DNA of 64,000 nt from Fidelibacterota bacterium (GTDB taxonomy: Bacteria; Pseudomonadota; Alphaproteobacteria; Rhodospirillales; Rhodospirillaceae), in assembly GCA_947476625.1 (NCBI GenBank), contig CANJRA010000008.1, positions 1 through 64,000 on the forward strand, given 5' to 3'. Each line of letters opens with the position of its first letter. Position 1 is the first letter of the stretch. The notes below the pieces were generated by a model that saw only the letters and a program-made list of their open reading frames with translations, ran no database searches and was not told the DNA's origin. This document shows, piece by piece, positions 24,211-34,759 of this stretch. A program made the position numbers and the translations under genes.

Positions 24211-26505
24211 TTAGCCCGAGAATGGGCGGTCTTCGCGACTGAAGCCCTTCGGCGGAAGTCGTCCTGCTTGTGCGCGTTCACCGCGCCAATCTTTCAGGTC
24301 GGTTTCGGTGCGCTCGCGATCGCCGGATTTCCAACTGAGGCCTTCCTTTAAGTTGAAGACTTTAGCGTCAGCGGCACCACCTTCCTTGTAGCGCTGCATG
24401 ATCACGCCACGGCCGCGCGCCATTTCCGGAACTTCGCTCAGCGGGAAAATCAACAGTTTGCGATTGTCGCCGATAATTGCGACGGAATCCGCCGGCGTGC
24501 CGACGAGTAGATCAGAACCCGTTCCGGCGGTACCGGGAATAGGCGTACACACCCTGCCCTTTTCGCCCGGACCTAAGGTCAAGCACTGCTTGCCGTTCTT
24601 GGTCTGCGCGAACACTTGTTCCGCCGGCACAATGAAGCCGCGCCCGACACTCGATACCACCAGGAATTTTTGTTCGCGCACATAAACCCAAATACCGACG
24701 ATATCGGCATCGTTGGGTAGATCGACCAGCAGACGGATCGGCTCGCCGAAACCGCGTCCTTGCGGCAGACGGTCGACGGCAACGGTGTAAAAACGACCAT
24801 CGGAGCCAAAGAAAAGAATCTTGTCGGTAGATTGCGCTTTAACCGCCGTGAGGAATTCGTCGCCTTCCTTGAATTTCACGTCGGCGCCGCCGGACACGAC
24901 TTCGTCCTTGTGGCCCTTCATGGCTCTGATCCAACCCTTTTTGGACAGAACCACGGTGACCGGTTCTTTTTCCACCAGAGATTCAATGGGCGCAATGACA
25001 GCAGTGGGCGCTTCGCCCAATTCCGTGCGGCGTTTACCGAGCGTTGTCTTCTGGCCGAATTTCTCTTTGGCCCACTTAACCTGCTCGCTAATCACCTTCC
25101 ACTGCTTGTCTTCATCCTTTAGCAGCGTGCTGAGTTCTTTTTTCTCATCCGAGAGCTTTTTGTGCTCGGTCTTGATCTCAAATTCTTCGAGCTTACGCAA
25201 AGAGCGCAGCCGCATATTGAGGATGCCTTCGGCCTGATTATCGGTGAGATTAAAACGCCTCATCAATTTCGGCTTCGGCTCATCCTCGGTACGGATAATT
25301 TTGATGACCTCATCGAGATTGAGGTATGCAATCAGGTAGCCTTCCAACATCTCAAGACGGCGAACGATTTCAGCCAGCCGGTGATTGGAACTGCGCACCA
25401 GCACGATCTGACGATGATCGAGATAGGCTTGCAGCACTTCGCGCAAGTCCATAACCCTCGGCACACTGTCGGCACCCAGCACGTTCATGTTGAGACCAAA
25501 GCGGATTTCGAGATCGGTCTGTCGGAACAGCTGCTCCATGAGTTGAGTTGCATCAACACCGCGCGACTTCGGCTCCAGAACCACGCGCACGTCTTCCGTG
25601 GACTCGTCGCGAATATCCGCCAAGAACGGCAGTTTCTTCTCGTCCATCAAGGCCGCGACGCGCTCGATCAGCTTCGCTTTCTGTACCTGGTACGGAATTT
25701 CCGTAATGGCAATCTGGTACTGGCCGTGGCTGAGTTTTTCTTCAACCCATTTAGCGCGCAGACGGAATGAGCCGCGGCCGGTTTTATAGGCCTCGATAAT
25801 CGTATCGCGATTCTCAACCAGCACGCCGCCGGTGGGGAAATCTGGACCCGGAATCAAATCTACCAAGGTCGCGATCTGCGCCTTCGGTGTTTTGATGAGA
25901 TGCAGCAAGACATCACAAAGCTCGCCGACGTTGTGTGGCGGGATATTGGTTGCCATGCCGACTGCGATGCCCGACGAACCATTGGCCAGAAGGTTGGGGA
26001 CTGCTGCCGGCATCACCACCGGCTCGCTTTCCTCGCCGTCATAGGTTGGGCGCAGATCGATGGCGTCGTCATCGATGCCATCCATCAGCGCCTGAGCAAA
26101 CGGCGTCAGCTTGGCTTCTGTGTAACGCATGGCGGCGGCGTTATCGCCGTCGATATTGCCGAAGTTGCCCTGCCCTTCGACCAGCGGATAGCGCACGGCG
26201 AATTCTTGAGCCAGACGCACCAAGGCATCGTAAACCGAGGCGTCGCCGTGCGGATGATATTTACCGATGACGTCGCCAACGACGCGCGCGCACTTCTTAA
26301 ATCCGCCCGCCGGGTCCAGCTTTAACTGCCGCATGGCGTAAAGCAGACGGCGATGGACAGGCTTCAGACCGTCGCGCACATCGGGCAAAGACCGCGAAAC
26401 AATCGTCGACAGTGCATAAGCCAGGTAACGCTCGCCCAAAGCATCGGCCAGCGGCGTGGTGCGGATATTTTCAGGCTGTTTGGGCGCTGCGGGTGCTTTG
26501 GCCAT
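24211..26505 (-). CDS. parC: DNA topoisomerase IV subunit A
   Basis: 764 residues. It decatenates daughter chromosomes with ParE. The 5Y-CAP segment contains [19 protein letters not shown] and the catalytic Tyr128 ([11 protein letters not shown]); the C-terminal part has the beta-pinwheel repeats ([30 protein letters not shown]). The quinolone-determining stretch reads HGDASVYDA, so the usual Ser is shifted to Ala-Ser; its resistance meaning cannot be judged here. It is the last gene of the rpoZ-to-parC group. Confidence 0.95.
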   Translation of the reverse strand: MAKAPAAPKQPENIRTTPLADALGERYLAYALSTIVSRSLPDVRDGLKPVHRRLLYAMRQLKLDPAGGFKKCARVVGDVIGKYHPHGDASVYDALVRLAQEFAVRYPLVEGQGNFGNIDGDNAAAMRYTEAKLTPFAQALMDGIDDDAIDLRPTYDGEESEPVVMPAAVPNLLANGSSGIAVGMATNIPPHNVGELCDVLLHLIKTPKAQIATLVDLIPGPDFPTGGVLVENRDTIIEAYKTGRGSFRLRAKWVEEKLSHGQYQIAITEIPYQVQKAKLIERVAALMDEKKLPFLADIRDESTEDVRVVLEPKSRGVDATQLMEQLFRQTDLEIRFGLNMNVLGADSVPRVMDLREVLQAYLDHRQIVLVRSSNHRLAEIVRRLEMLEGYLIAYLNLDEVIKIIRTEDEPKPKLMRRFNLTDNQAEGILNMRLRSLRKLEEFEIKTEHKKLSDEKKELSTLLKDEDKQWKVISEQVKWAKEKFGQKTTLGKRRTELGEAPTAVIAPIESLVEKEPVTVVLSKKGWIRAMKGHKDEVVSGGADVKFKEGDEFLTAVKAQSTDKILFFGSDGRFYTVAVDRLPQGRGFGEPIRLLVDLPNDADIVGIWVYVREQKFLVVSSVGRGFIVPAEQVFAQTKNGKQCLTLGPGEKGRVCTPIPGTAGTGSDLLVGTPADSVAIIGDNRKLLIFPLSEVPEMARGRGVIMQRYKEGGAADAKVFNLKEGLSWKSGDRERTETDLKDWRGERAQAGRLPPKGFSREDRPFSG

Positions 26506-26573
26506 GGAACTCTCGGGAACGGAATCGGCGCAGCATAGTCATCCGCGTATAAAATGCCACAACTGATGGTGTT

Positions 26574-27296
26574 CTATGTCCGAAAACGATCCACAAACCG
26601 GGTTCTGGACGCCGGTTCGGCTTGGCGATGAGGGCGGAAAACGTGCGCTTCGAAGAAGTGTCCTGTGAGCGCTAAGCCTTGCGCGATTTCCGCCGGTCCG
26701 GCGAGCTCTGATTCGTCCCGGAGGAACGCAGGCAAAGACAGCAGGCGCGGCACGTAAGGTTCTGCCGCCGCCCGCGATACCGCCCGGCCCGACCGCGGCG
26801 ATACATAGGCCAGATCTTCTTTCACGCCGGTCGCAGCACACACAGTCAGGTCAAGCCCGTAACCCATGTCGCGCAATAGTGCGAGCTCCCACAGTACATA
26901 GTGCGCTTCCCAGCCAGGAACGCCTAAGTGCTCCAGCAAGTGCAACGTGTGACGGTAGACCGCCGCATGAGGCTCGCGTTCCGGCAAAGTTGCTTCAACC
27001 ATGGAGCAAAGCGCTGTGAGGCCGGCTAGAACATCGCCGGACGACATAGCTTCGGCGGCGAACGGCCGCAGGCTTTCCACCGTATAGGTTCCCAGATGCT
27101 CGTCCAGGCGTGCGCGCCACCAAGCCTTGACCAAATTGCCCGGCTGCAGAACGCCGCGACCGCGCTTGTCGCTGCCGCCTTTTACAATACCGGCATGGCG
27201 GCCTTGGTTTTCGGTCAGCAAGGTGATGATGGCGTCATGCTCGCCGAAACGCCTGACCGCGAGAATGATACCCTGATCTTCCCAGCTAACGGCCAT
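26574..27296 (-). CDS. recO: DNA repair protein RecO
   Basis: 240 residues. An OB-fold at the N-terminus (WEDQGIILAVRRFGEHDAIITLLTE, then GRHAGIVKGGSDKRGRGVLQPG) and a helical C-terminal domain (LLEHLGVPGWEAHYVLWELALLRDMGYG) match RecO, which loads RecA on SSB-coated DNA with RecR. The zinc-finger cysteines of some RecO proteins are absent, as is usual in alphaproteobacteria. Confidence 0.93.
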   Translation of the reverse strand: MAVSWEDQGIILAVRRFGEHDAIITLLTENQGRHAGIVKGGSDKRGRGVLQPGNLVKAWWRARLDEHLGTYTVESLRPFAAEAMSSGDVLAGLTALCSMVEATLPEREPHAAVYRHTLHLLEHLGVPGWEAHYVLWELALLRDMGYGLDLTVCAATGVKEDLAYVSPRSGRAVSRAAAEPYVPRLLSLPAFLRDESELAGPAEIAQGLALTGHFFEAHVFRPHRQAEPASRTRFVDRFRT

Positions 27297-27301
27297 GGGC
27301 G

Positions 27302-27475
27302 TCAGTTATTGAAACGCAGGAAAACCACGGCGAGTCCGGTAATGGTGCCGGCGATGCCCACGAACATCACCACGGAATCAAACAAGGTGACTGGGGCGTT
27401 TTGGCCTCGCCGCACAGCGAGATAACCCAAAGCGATCATGCCTAAAACAAAAGAGCTGACACCAAATAGTCTCAC
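27302..27475 (-). CDS. Small two-TM membrane protein between era and recO
   Basis: 57 residues from a GTG at 27475 with GGAAGG upstream; a longer frame starting at 27544 would overlap era. Two hydrophobic helices (LFGVSSFVLGMIALGYLAV and LFDSVVMFVGIAGTITGLAV) are joined by a basic loop (RRGQNAPVT). It ends FLRFNN. I do not recognise the family; small membrane proteins occur at this place in related genomes. It is probably cotranscribed with recO, which begins five bases downstream. Confidence 0.5.
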   Translation of the reverse strand: MRLFGVSSFVLGMIALGYLAVRRGQNAPVTLFDSVVMFVGIAGTITGLAVVFLRFNN

Positions 27476-27519
27476 AGCCAACCGCCTTCCTGACGTTCGT
27501 CGGGATAATAAGAACGGAA

Positions 27520-28443
27520 TCAGGCGTTGAAGTCGAGCCCCCACGCAGCATAAAGGCTGCGGTCCTCATTCCAGCGCTCGTTAACTTTCACGTGCAGAAA
27601 TAGATGAATGCGGCGGCCCAAAAGCTCTTCGAGTTCGCTGCGCGAGGACGCGCCAATGGATTTAATACGCTGTCCGCCATTGCCCAAAACGATCGGACGA
27701 TGGCTCTCTCGCGATACATAGATCACTTGATCAATACGCGCGCTGCCGTCGTCTTTCTCTTCCCATCGTTCGGTTTCAACGGCACATGAATAAGGCAGTT
27801 CCTCCCGCAGGTTAAGAAACAGCTTTTCACGCGTAATCTCTGACGCTAAGAGCCGCGCCGGCATGTCCGAGACTTCGTCTTCAGGAAACAACCATGGTCC
27901 AGAAGGCATAAGCTGAGCCAAATGATCGCGCAGACGGTCCAGTCCGTCGCCCGTCAATGCCGAGATCATGAATATTTCGTCGAAGGCTTCGGTGGCGCTC
28001 ATGCGCGCCGTCAGCGCCAAAATCTTATTTTTATCGGAAACGGCATCTACTTTGTTTAGAGCCAGAAGAGCTTTGCGTCCGGACGCTTTAATATCGGCGA
28101 CGATACGATCGCTATCGGCGTCGGCATCGGCGTGTTTTCCGGCTTTTGCCGCATCGACTACCAACAAAATCACTTCGGCGTCGGCAGCTCCCGACCAGGC
28201 AGCAGCAACCATGGCGCGCTCAAGACGCTTCTTCGGTTGGAATATCCCCGGCGTATCGGCAAAAATAACTTGCGACGCGCCGAACATGGCAATACCGCGT
28301 ACAATGGTGCGTGTGGTCTGCACACGCGGCGACACGATACTGACCTTTGTCCCCACCAGCCCGTTGACTAACGTCGATTTTCCGGCGTTCGGCGCGCCGA
28401 TAACGGCGACAAATCCGCAGCGGGGTTCTGCTGCATCATTCAC
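27520..28443 (-). CDS. era: GTPase Era
   Basis: 307 residues. It is an essential GTPase that binds the 3' end of 16S rRNA during 30S assembly. G1 is GAPNAGKS (16-23), G3 is DTPG, G4 is NKVD, and the C-terminal KH domain carries IYVSRESHRPIVLGNGGQRI (GxxG equivalent) followed by LHVKVNERW. The start overlaps the rnc stop by four bases. Confidence 0.97.
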   Translation of the reverse strand: MNDAAEPRCGFVAVIGAPNAGKSTLVNGLVGTKVSIVSPRVQTTRTIVRGIAMFGASQVIFADTPGIFQPKKRLERAMVAAAWSGAADAEVILLVVDAAKAGKHADADADSDRIVADIKASGRKALLALNKVDAVSDKNKILALTARMSATEAFDEIFMISALTGDGLDRLRDHLAQLMPSGPWLFPEDEVSDMPARLLASEITREKLFLNLREELPYSCAVETERWEEKDDGSARIDQVIYVSRESHRPIVLGNGGQRIKSIGASSRSELEELLGRRIHLFLHVKVNERWNEDRSLYAAWGLDFNA

Positions 28444-29144
28444 TTGGCGTTCTCCAATACTTTCATGAGCAACATAGTAGCGGCTGCCTGGGTCGCGAGG
28501 CGCTTGGTGCGCCCTTGACCTTGGGCTTCCGGAAATCCCTCCACAGTCACGGCCATAATAAACGATGGGGCATGGGCCGGACCGGACGAATCAATCACGC
28601 GATAATCAGGCAATGGCAATCCCCGGCCCTGCGCCCATTCCTGCAGCGTCGTTTTGGGATCTTTGGGCGGCACGGTATCGGCATGCATCAGCGGATGCCA
28701 ATGGGTCGCGATAAATTTCTCCGCCACGGCTAAGCCGCCGTCAAGATATAGCGCGCCAATGACGGCTTCGCAGGCATCAGCCAGGACGGCCGTCTCGGCG
28801 GTGTCCGCACGCTGGCCGGGCGCGACTTTGATATGCTCGGCTAAACCGAAGCTAATAGCCACGCGCGCCAACGTCTGAGCGCTGACGAGAGCTGCTAGGC
28901 GCGGAGCCATTGCGCCCTCGTTCTCCTCCGGAAAGTTTTTCAAAAGGGCTTCGGCGATAACCAAGCCGAGCACACGGTCGCCAAGGAATTCGAGGCGTTC
29001 GTTGCCCGCAACGCGCGAAACCGGCAACTTATCCTTTAGGTGCGTGCCAAGCGCGCCGCGATGCGTCAGTGCTTGAGCAAGAATCTCCGGATCCGCAAAG
29101 CGGTAGTCTAAACTTTTTTCCAGGGGATGGCGGCGATCGGCCAA
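28440..29144 (-). CDS. rnc: Ribonuclease III
   Basis: 234 residues from a TTG at 29144 located two bases after the lepB stop; an in-frame start further upstream (29195) would lie inside lepB. The signature NERLEFLGDRVLGLVIAE with the catalytic acidic residues is present, the second acidic cluster is LADACEAVIGALYLDGG, and the C-terminal dsRNA-binding domain starts DPKTTLQEWAQGRGLPLP. It processes rRNA and double-stranded RNA. It is coupled to era. Confidence 0.95.
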   Translation of the reverse strand: MADRRHPLEKSLDYRFADPEILAQALTHRGALGTHLKDKLPVSRVAGNERLEFLGDRVLGLVIAEALLKNFPEENEGAMAPRLAALVSAQTLARVAISFGLAEHIKVAPGQRADTAETAVLADACEAVIGALYLDGGLAVAEKFIATHWHPLMHADTVPPKDPKTTLQEWAQGRGLPLPDYRVIDSSGPAHAPSFIMAVTVEGFPEAQGQGRTKRLATQAAATMLLMKVLENAK

Positions 29145-29146
29145 GA

Positions 29147-29911
29147 TTAGTTGATGCCCTTGAATAAGCGCTCGAAACGGATCGCAAAAGGCCACTTCCA
29201 GAATTCAAAAATGCGCGCGCTTCCGTCGGTTGAGAAAAACAGGAACTCGGCGCGTCCCACGAGATTTTCCAGCGGAACGAAGCCGACATCGGCGCGGCTA
29301 TCGACCGAGTTATCGCGGTTATCGCCCATCATGAAATAATGACCGGCCGGGACAAGAAACTCGGGCGTATTGTCGAGAAGGCGATTGTCGCCTTCTTCAA
29401 GAATGTAATGCGTGATGCCGCCGGGCAGCATTTCTTTGTACCGCACGGGCCGCCGCACGCTGCCGCTGGTGTCACGATACGCATAGTCATCGAATTTTTC
29501 GCGCTCGACCAATTGCCCGTTAATGATGAGCCGGCCGTCTTGCATGCGAATGGTGTCGCCTGGCAATCCGATCAGACGTTTGATGTAGTCGGTTTTATTA
29601 TCCGACGGCAGCTTGAAGACGATCACGTCACCGCGCTGCGGATCTGACTTGAAAATCCGTCCTGAGAACGGGATCACGCTAAAAGGCACCGAGCGCTTAC
29701 TATAGCCGTAGGAGTATTTCGAGACGAAGAGATAGTCGCCGACCAACAAGGTCGAGATCATTGAACCCGAGGGAATATTAAATGGCTCGAACAAGAATGT
29801 GCGGATCACGACGGCAACGATGAGCGTGTAGATCACCGTCCTGACGGTTTCTGCGAAACCTTCCTGTTTTTTAGACGTTCCGGATATCACCGTTGAACCT
29901 GTTTTCGCCAT
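29147..29911 (-). CDS. lepB: Signal peptidase I
   Basis: 254 residues from the ATG at 29911. An N-terminal TM segment (VIYTLIVAVVIRTFLFEPF) leads to the catalytic serine Ser50 (IPSGSM); the general-base Lys111 is in DYIKRLIGLPGD. Further conserved boxes are GDVIVFKLP and MGDNRDNSVDSR. It cleaves signal peptides at the outer face of the inner membrane. Only one clear TM segment is seen, as is common outside enterics. It lies directly before rnc. Confidence 0.97.
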   Translation of the reverse strand: MAKTGSTVISGTSKKQEGFAETVRTVIYTLIVAVVIRTFLFEPFNIPSGSMISTLLVGDYLFVSKYSYGYSKRSVPFSVIPFSGRIFKSDPQRGDVIVFKLPSDNKTDYIKRLIGLPGDTIRMQDGRLIINGQLVEREKFDDYAYRDTSGSVRRPVRYKEMLPGGITHYILEEGDNRLLDNTPEFLVPAGHYFMMGDNRDNSVDSRADVGFVPLENLVGRAEFLFFSTDGSARIFEFWKWPFAIRFERLFKGIN

Positions 29912-30016
29912 GTGAACCAAAGTGTTAAGCCGAAAATGCTCATTCGGCCAGCCATGTTGGGCGGATGAAGCCAGCACAGCCCTGTAAAGTCAAGGGAATC
30001 AGCCGAAAACGGTGGT

Positions 30017-30433
30017 TTAGGCGCGGTCCGGCACAGCCGAAATGATCACCATTGCCTGGGCGATTGGGTATTCGTCAGTGATCGTCAAATCGACCTGCGC
30101 CCGCATTCCGGCAGGCGTTAGAGCCGCAAGCCGCTGCGCGGCGCCACCGGTCATGATCACCGTCGGCTTTTCGTCGGGCAGATTGACCACGCCAAGATCT
30201 CGCCAATAAATACATTGGCGAAACCCCGTACCCAAAGCTTTCGCCGCCGCTTCTTTGGCGGCATAGCGCTTGGCCAGGGTCGCGACGTAAGCATTGCCCG
30301 CCCCTTTTCGCCGCTCGGCTTTACGTTGCTCGACCTCGGTATAAATCCGTTGAATAAAACGATCGCCGAACCGGGCGATGGTTTTCTCGATCCGGCGAAT
30401 GTCGATGAGATCGCTACCGATACCGAGGATCAT
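30017..30433 (-). CDS. acpS: Holo-[acyl-carrier-protein] synthase
   Basis: 138 residues. It transfers 4'-phosphopantetheine to ACP. The magnesium-site motif [14 protein letters not shown] is at the N-terminus, and [16 protein letters not shown] contains the second acidic site. The start overlaps the pdxJ stop by four bases. The pdxJ-acpS order is conserved in many Proteobacteria. Confidence 0.96.
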   Translation of the reverse strand: MILGIGSDLIDIRRIEKTIARFGDRFIQRIYTEVEQRKAERRKGAGNAYVATLAKRYAAKEAAAKALGTGFRQCIYWRDLGVVNLPDEKPTVIMTGGAAQRLAALTPAGMRAQVDLTITDEYPIAQAMVIISAVPDRA

Positions 30434-31191
30434 GCACGCACCTTTATCGGGCTGCGTGCTTCATCCATAGCCACCCGCATTTGCCGAATGGCACTCTCGA
30501 AACCTGTGAAGATCGCCTCACCTACCAAAAAATGCCCGATGTTGAGTTCGACGAGAGTCGGGATGGCAGCGACAGGCTTCACGGTATCAAATCCCAAACC
30601 ATGGCCGGCGTGACACTCAAGGCCAATTTTGGCGGCATGTGCTGCCGCGATTTGAAGGCGTGTTAGTTGAGCCTCGCGCGTCGGGCCCGGCGGTTGTTCG
30701 CAATATGCACCTGTGTGCAATTCAACTACCGGCGCACCGAGACTATGCGATGCATAAAGTTGCCGCGCATCGGCTTCGATAAACATCGAGACACGAATGC
30801 CCGCATCCACTAACTGCCGGACGTAAGGCGCTAAATAATTGTGACCGCCTGCGACATCGAGACCGCCTTCGGTTGTGCGCTCCTGACGTTTTTCCGGCAC
30901 TAAGCAGACCGCATGCGGCTTGTGGCGCAGCGCGATTGAAAGCATTTCTTCAGTGGCGGCCATTTCCAAATTGAGCGGAATTTTCAGCTCGGTCATCAAA
31001 CGCGCGATATCCTCATCCGAGATATGCCGCCGATCCTCGCGCAGATGAGCTGTAATACCGTCGGCGCCGGCATCGGCTGCCAGAAGTGCCGCGCGCACCG
31101 GATCGGGATGCGCGCCGCCGCGCGCGTTTCGTACAGTCGCGACATGATCGACGTTGACGCCCAAGCGTAAGCGTCCGTCCGGCTTGCTCAT
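30430..31191 (-). CDS. pdxJ: Pyridoxine 5'-phosphate synthase
   Basis: 253 residues from ATG 31191 ([20 protein letters not shown]). It condenses 1-deoxyxylulose 5-phosphate with 3-amino-1-hydroxyacetone phosphate in vitamin B6 synthesis. Visible motifs are [14 protein letters not shown], the [14 protein letters not shown] active-site segment, and [12 protein letters not shown]. The start overlaps the DUF2062 stop (ATGA). An in-frame extension further upstream is not family-like. Confidence 0.96.
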   Translation of the reverse strand: MSKPDGRLRLGVNVDHVATVRNARGGAHPDPVRAALLAADAGADGITAHLREDRRHISDEDIARLMTELKIPLNLEMAATEEMLSIALRHKPHAVCLVPEKRQERTTEGGLDVAGGHNYLAPYVRQLVDAGIRVSMFIEADARQLYASHSLGAPVVELHTGAYCEQPPGPTREAQLTRLQIAAAHAAKIGLECHAGHGLGFDTVKPVAAIPTLVELNIGHFLVGEAIFTGFESAIRQMRVAMDEARSPIKVRA

Positions 31192-31793
31192 ACGTCTGCT
31201 CCCGCCGGCGGAAAAACTGCGCGCGGCGGAGCCTTGCGCTGTAGACGCAAAAACCGTCGCTGCTGTACCGTTTTCAATACCGGTAACAGCGTAAAATAAG
31301 ATGCTATTCCCACTACAACAACCATTGGCACGCTGCCCACTAACATCGGCCAGAATATAGGCCAGACGCGCTCGCGAAACATATCCATATCGGTGGTGCA
31401 GATCGAGTCCGTGAGGCCCCTGAACATCTCGATAAAGTTGGGTGCATGACCGGCGATATCGCTGCCGAGCATCCAGATCCCCAGATAATAGGCCGCAAAC
31501 CATAGCGGCGGAGCGGTCCAGGGATTAGCTACCTGTGCACCGACAAGCGAGGCAAAAACGTTGCCGCGGAGGGCCCATGCGAGCAGACCGGCCGTCACCA
31601 TGTGGGTGCCGTAAAACGGGGTCATGGCAATTGATGCACCGCACGCAAACCCTGCAGCAATGCTGGATGGCGTGCCGGGAATACGTTGGAGGCGGTGCCG
31701 GTAATAAGACAACGTCCGCCGCCACCCCATGCGTGGCCATAGCCAGGAACCGACTTTGCTCAGCAGCGGAAGCTTTTGGCGGCGTTGAAACAT
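31188..31793 (-). CDS. DUF2062 membrane protein
   Basis: 201 residues. The DUF2062 signature runs from RIPGTPSSIAAGFACGASIAM through PFYGTHMVTAGLLAWALRGN and ANPWTAPPLWFAAYYLG to a C-terminal TM helix (WPMLVGSVPMVVVVGIASYF). About four membrane segments are expected. Function is unknown; members are often found in the spoT-pdxJ-acpS neighbourhood, as here. Its basic C-terminus overlaps the pdxJ start. Confidence 0.88.
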   Translation of the reverse strand: MFQRRQKLPLLSKVGSWLWPRMGWRRTLSYYRHRLQRIPGTPSSIAAGFACGASIAMTPFYGTHMVTAGLLAWALRGNVFASLVGAQVANPWTAPPLWFAAYYLGIWMLGSDIAGHAPNFIEMFRGLTDSICTTDMDMFRERVWPIFWPMLVGSVPMVVVVGIASYFTLLPVLKTVQQRRFLRLQRKAPPRAVFPPAGADV

Positions 31794-31888
31794 GCTGAAG
31801 ATATTGCCTTTGGGGCGCAGCAGCGCAAGAGAAGAAATGCGGTCGAAAGCAGGAACTATCCTGAACGCGTGTCGTTATGAGAAGAAGT

Positions 31889-34057
31889 TTAGCTGCGCGC
31901 CCGTTCGACTGAATTGATCGCGGGCGTAGCCCGTAAAGCGGCAATGATATTTGTAAGGTGTTTAACGCCGCGCACCTCAATATCGAGGCTCATCTCGAAG
32001 AAATCCTTTGAGCGTTTCGCTATCTTCAGGTTCGAGATATTTCCAAAATTGCGCGCGATAACGGTCGATAATGCGCCTAAACTACCGGGTTCGTTGACCA
32101 CCACGAGATTCACGCGCCCGATATGCGCATCCTGGTCTTTATCCGCGTCCCATGCCAAATCAACCCAACGGTCCGGGGTTTCGGTGTAATCACTCAGCCG
32201 CTCGCAATCGATGGTATGCACTTCGATGCCGCGGTCGGGCACGACAATCCCAATTATTCGGTCGCCGGGCAAAGGATGGCAGCATTCGGCAAGGTGAATC
32301 GCCATGCCGGTGGTGCGCCCACGGATCGCGATCGAGCCGCTACCCTCATGCGTTTGCCTCAATCGCGCTTGCGACAGGTTGACGATGTTGTCTTCGCCGC
32401 CATCCATGCGCGCGCCGGGATAAACCGCGACGAGCACTTCGCGACCTACCAGTCTGCCTTCGCCGACTTTAGCGTAAAGATCGTCGATCGTCTCAACATC
32501 CAGTTTATCCAGCACGCCCGCGAGCCCCCTGTTGGTGAGCGCATGACCTTCCTTGGTAAAGACCTTTTCCAAAATCTCGTGACCAAGTTTTATGTATTCC
32601 GTGCGTGCTTCAGTGCGGACTCTGCGGCGAATGTGCGCGCGCGCTTTACCTGTGACGACGAAACCTTCCCACTCCGGTGACGGTTTTTGTTTCGTCGACG
32701 TCACGACCTCTACCTGATCGCCGTTCTGAAGCCGCGTACGCAGCGGCACGATCCGGCCATTCACTTTGGCACCGACGCAGGTATTGCCGACTTCTGTGTG
32801 CACGGCATACGCAAAATCCACCGGACTGGCCCCGCGGGGCAACGCGATGAGGTCACCCTTGGGCGTAAAGCAGAAGACCTGATCATGAAACATCTCGAGC
32901 TTCGTGTGCTCGAGAAATTCCTGCGGCGATTGTGCGTGCTCAAGAATATCCAACAATTCCCGAAGCCAGGAGTATTGACGGCCTTCGACCGATTTTGCCG
33001 CGCCATCGTCACCGAATAAATCCGATCCTTTGTAGCGCCAGTGCGCTGCCACTCCCAGTTCGGCAACCTCATGCATTTTATGCGTACGAATTTGAATTTC
33101 GATGCGATGGCGCTGCGGGCCAATGATCGAAGTATGCAGTGACCGGTACCCGTTGCGTTTGGGCGTCGATATGTAATCCTTGAAGCGGCCCGGTATTGTT
33201 GGATAGGCCGTGTGCACCACGCCAAGCACGCGGTAGCAGTCTTCGGGCTTATCCACCATGATGCGAAAGGCCATGATATCGGAGAGCTGCTCGAAGCTCA
33301 CATCTTTGATCTGCATCTTGCGCCAGATCGAATACGCGGTTTTCTCGCGCCCCGAAATGAAGCCTTCTATACCGGCGCGCCGCATGACCTGATCGAGTTC
33401 GTCCATAACCTTAACGACCAGCTCGCCGCCGTGGAGTTCCAGAAACCGCAGGCGTGCAAGAATCGAAGTGCGTGCTTCGGGATGCAATTCCCCGAATGCA
33501 AGGTCTTCGAGATCTGTCTTGATCTCTTGCATACCGATGCGCTCGGCCAGAGGCGCGTAAATCTCCATGGTCTCCAGCGCGATGGATCGGCGCTTCGTGG
33601 GATCGGTGATGAAATGCAATGTACGCATGTTGTGCAAACGGTCAGCAAGCTTCACCAGCAGCACGCGAATGTCTTCCGACATCGCCAACACGAACTTGCG
33701 GAAATTCTCGGCCTGCTTCTCTTCCATATTCTGGATTTGGAGCTTAGCAAGTTTGGTAACGCCATCGACGAGACGCGCAACTTCATCGCCGAAAAGCTCG
33801 CGCACGTCTTCGAGCGAGGCCATCGTGTCCTCGACGATATCGTGGAGCAGCGCCGTGACGATCGACGCCGTGTCGAGTTTGTAGCTTGTCAGAATCCCGG
33901 CGACTTCGATCGGGTGCGAGAAATAGAGATCGCCTGAGGCACGCTTCTGCATGCCATGCATCTTCATGGCATAAACATATGCGCGATTGATGGCGTCCTC
34001 GTCGGCGTTAGGGTCGTATGACCTGACCCGCTCGACGAGTTCGAATTGCCGCATCAT
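31889..34057 (-). CDS. spoT: Bifunctional (p)ppGpp synthetase/hydrolase (RelA/SpoT family)
   Basis: 722 residues from ATG 34057, with GGAG nine bases upstream. The HD hydrolase domain is active-looking (HDIVED at 72-77), and the synthetase domain contains REKTAYSIWRKM, RFKDYISTPKRNGYRSLHTS and IQIRTHKMHEVAE. TGS, helical and ACT domains follow. The single long Rsh enzyme of alphaproteobacteria both makes and degrades the alarmone of the stringent response. It follows rpoZ, the usual order. Confidence 0.96.
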   Translation of the reverse strand: MMRQFELVERVRSYDPNADEDAINRAYVYAMKMHGMQKRASGDLYFSHPIEVAGILTSYKLDTASIVTALLHDIVEDTMASLEDVRELFGDEVARLVDGVTKLAKLQIQNMEEKQAENFRKFVLAMSEDIRVLLVKLADRLHNMRTLHFITDPTKRRSIALETMEIYAPLAERIGMQEIKTDLEDLAFGELHPEARTSILARLRFLELHGGELVVKVMDELDQVMRRAGIEGFISGREKTAYSIWRKMQIKDVSFEQLSDIMAFRIMVDKPEDCYRVLGVVHTAYPTIPGRFKDYISTPKRNGYRSLHTSIIGPQRHRIEIQIRTHKMHEVAELGVAAHWRYKGSDLFGDDGAAKSVEGRQYSWLRELLDILEHAQSPQEFLEHTKLEMFHDQVFCFTPKGDLIALPRGASPVDFAYAVHTEVGNTCVGAKVNGRIVPLRTRLQNGDQVEVVTSTKQKPSPEWEGFVVTGKARAHIRRRVRTEARTEYIKLGHEILEKVFTKEGHALTNRGLAGVLDKLDVETIDDLYAKVGEGRLVGREVLVAVYPGARMDGGEDNIVNLSQARLRQTHEGSGSIAIRGRTTGMAIHLAECCHPLPGDRIIGIVVPDRGIEVHTIDCERLSDYTETPDRWVDLAWDADKDQDAHIGRVNLVVVNEPGSLGALSTVIARNFGNISNLKIAKRSKDFFEMSLDIEVRGVKHLTNIIAALRATPAINSVERARS

Positions 34058-34175
34058 GACGCGGCACTCCAGCACCGGAGATGTATGCTAGGCGAGGCAA
34101 AGGGCCGGCGCGGTGAAAGTTGAATTTCAGACCGGCGCGCGCGTTGCGAACGTACTGGCTTCGCGCTTCTGACCA

Positions 34176-34610
34176 TCAGCCTTTGGGCTCTGCCTCTTCG
34201 ACGTCTTCGTAAGAAACTTTAGGATGAGCGCCCGTGGATTTCGGTGCCTCTTCCTCTTCGTCGCTGTCTTCGATGCTCATACCGGCAGCTGCGGCGACGC
34301 TTTCGCTCATCTGGCTGGCGATACCGGCGAACTCAGGGTTAGAAGCCATGGCGTCAAAGCCGTCTTCTTCCGGCTCGTCGACTTCCACATGGCGCTGCAG
34401 GCCCTGGATAATCGAATTGTAGAGGTCGTCCGGGCTGACCTTCTCGTCGGCGATTTCGCGCAGGGCCACGACCGGGTTCTTATCATTGTCGCGGTCCAGG
34501 CGCGGCTCGGCGCCGGCAGAGATTTCACGGGAGCGCCGCGCCGCGACCATAACCAGTTGAAACCGGTTGGTGACCTTTTCGACGCAATCTTCGACCGTTA
34601 CGCGGGCCAT
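34176..34610 (-). CDS. rpoZ: DNA-directed RNA polymerase subunit omega
   Basis: 144 residues. The first 60 are the conserved omega fold ([50 protein letters not shown]). The rest is a long acidic extension ([11 protein letters not shown] and [12 protein letters not shown]) well beyond the roughly 90 residues of E. coli omega. Longer acidic tails occur in alphaproteobacteria. It heads the rpoZ-spoT cluster. Confidence 0.95.
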   Translation of the reverse strand: MARVTVEDCVEKVTNRFQLVMVAARRSREISAGAEPRLDRDNDKNPVVALREIADEKVSPDDLYNSIIQGLQRHVEVDEPEEDGFDAMASNPEFAGIASQMSESVAAAAGMSIEDSDEEEEAPKSTGAHPKVSYEDVEEAEPKG

Positions 34611-34759
34611 GGGATATTCCTTGTTTTACCTAGAGTTAGGATGCGCGGATTCTGCAAATGGGTCAACGTCCCGACCCCGTCCCTTCAACTTATTTAGGAA
34701 CAGGCGCCAGACCGCGAAAGTGAGGCTTACTTACGCGCAAACGCGGCCCAGCTCAAGCT

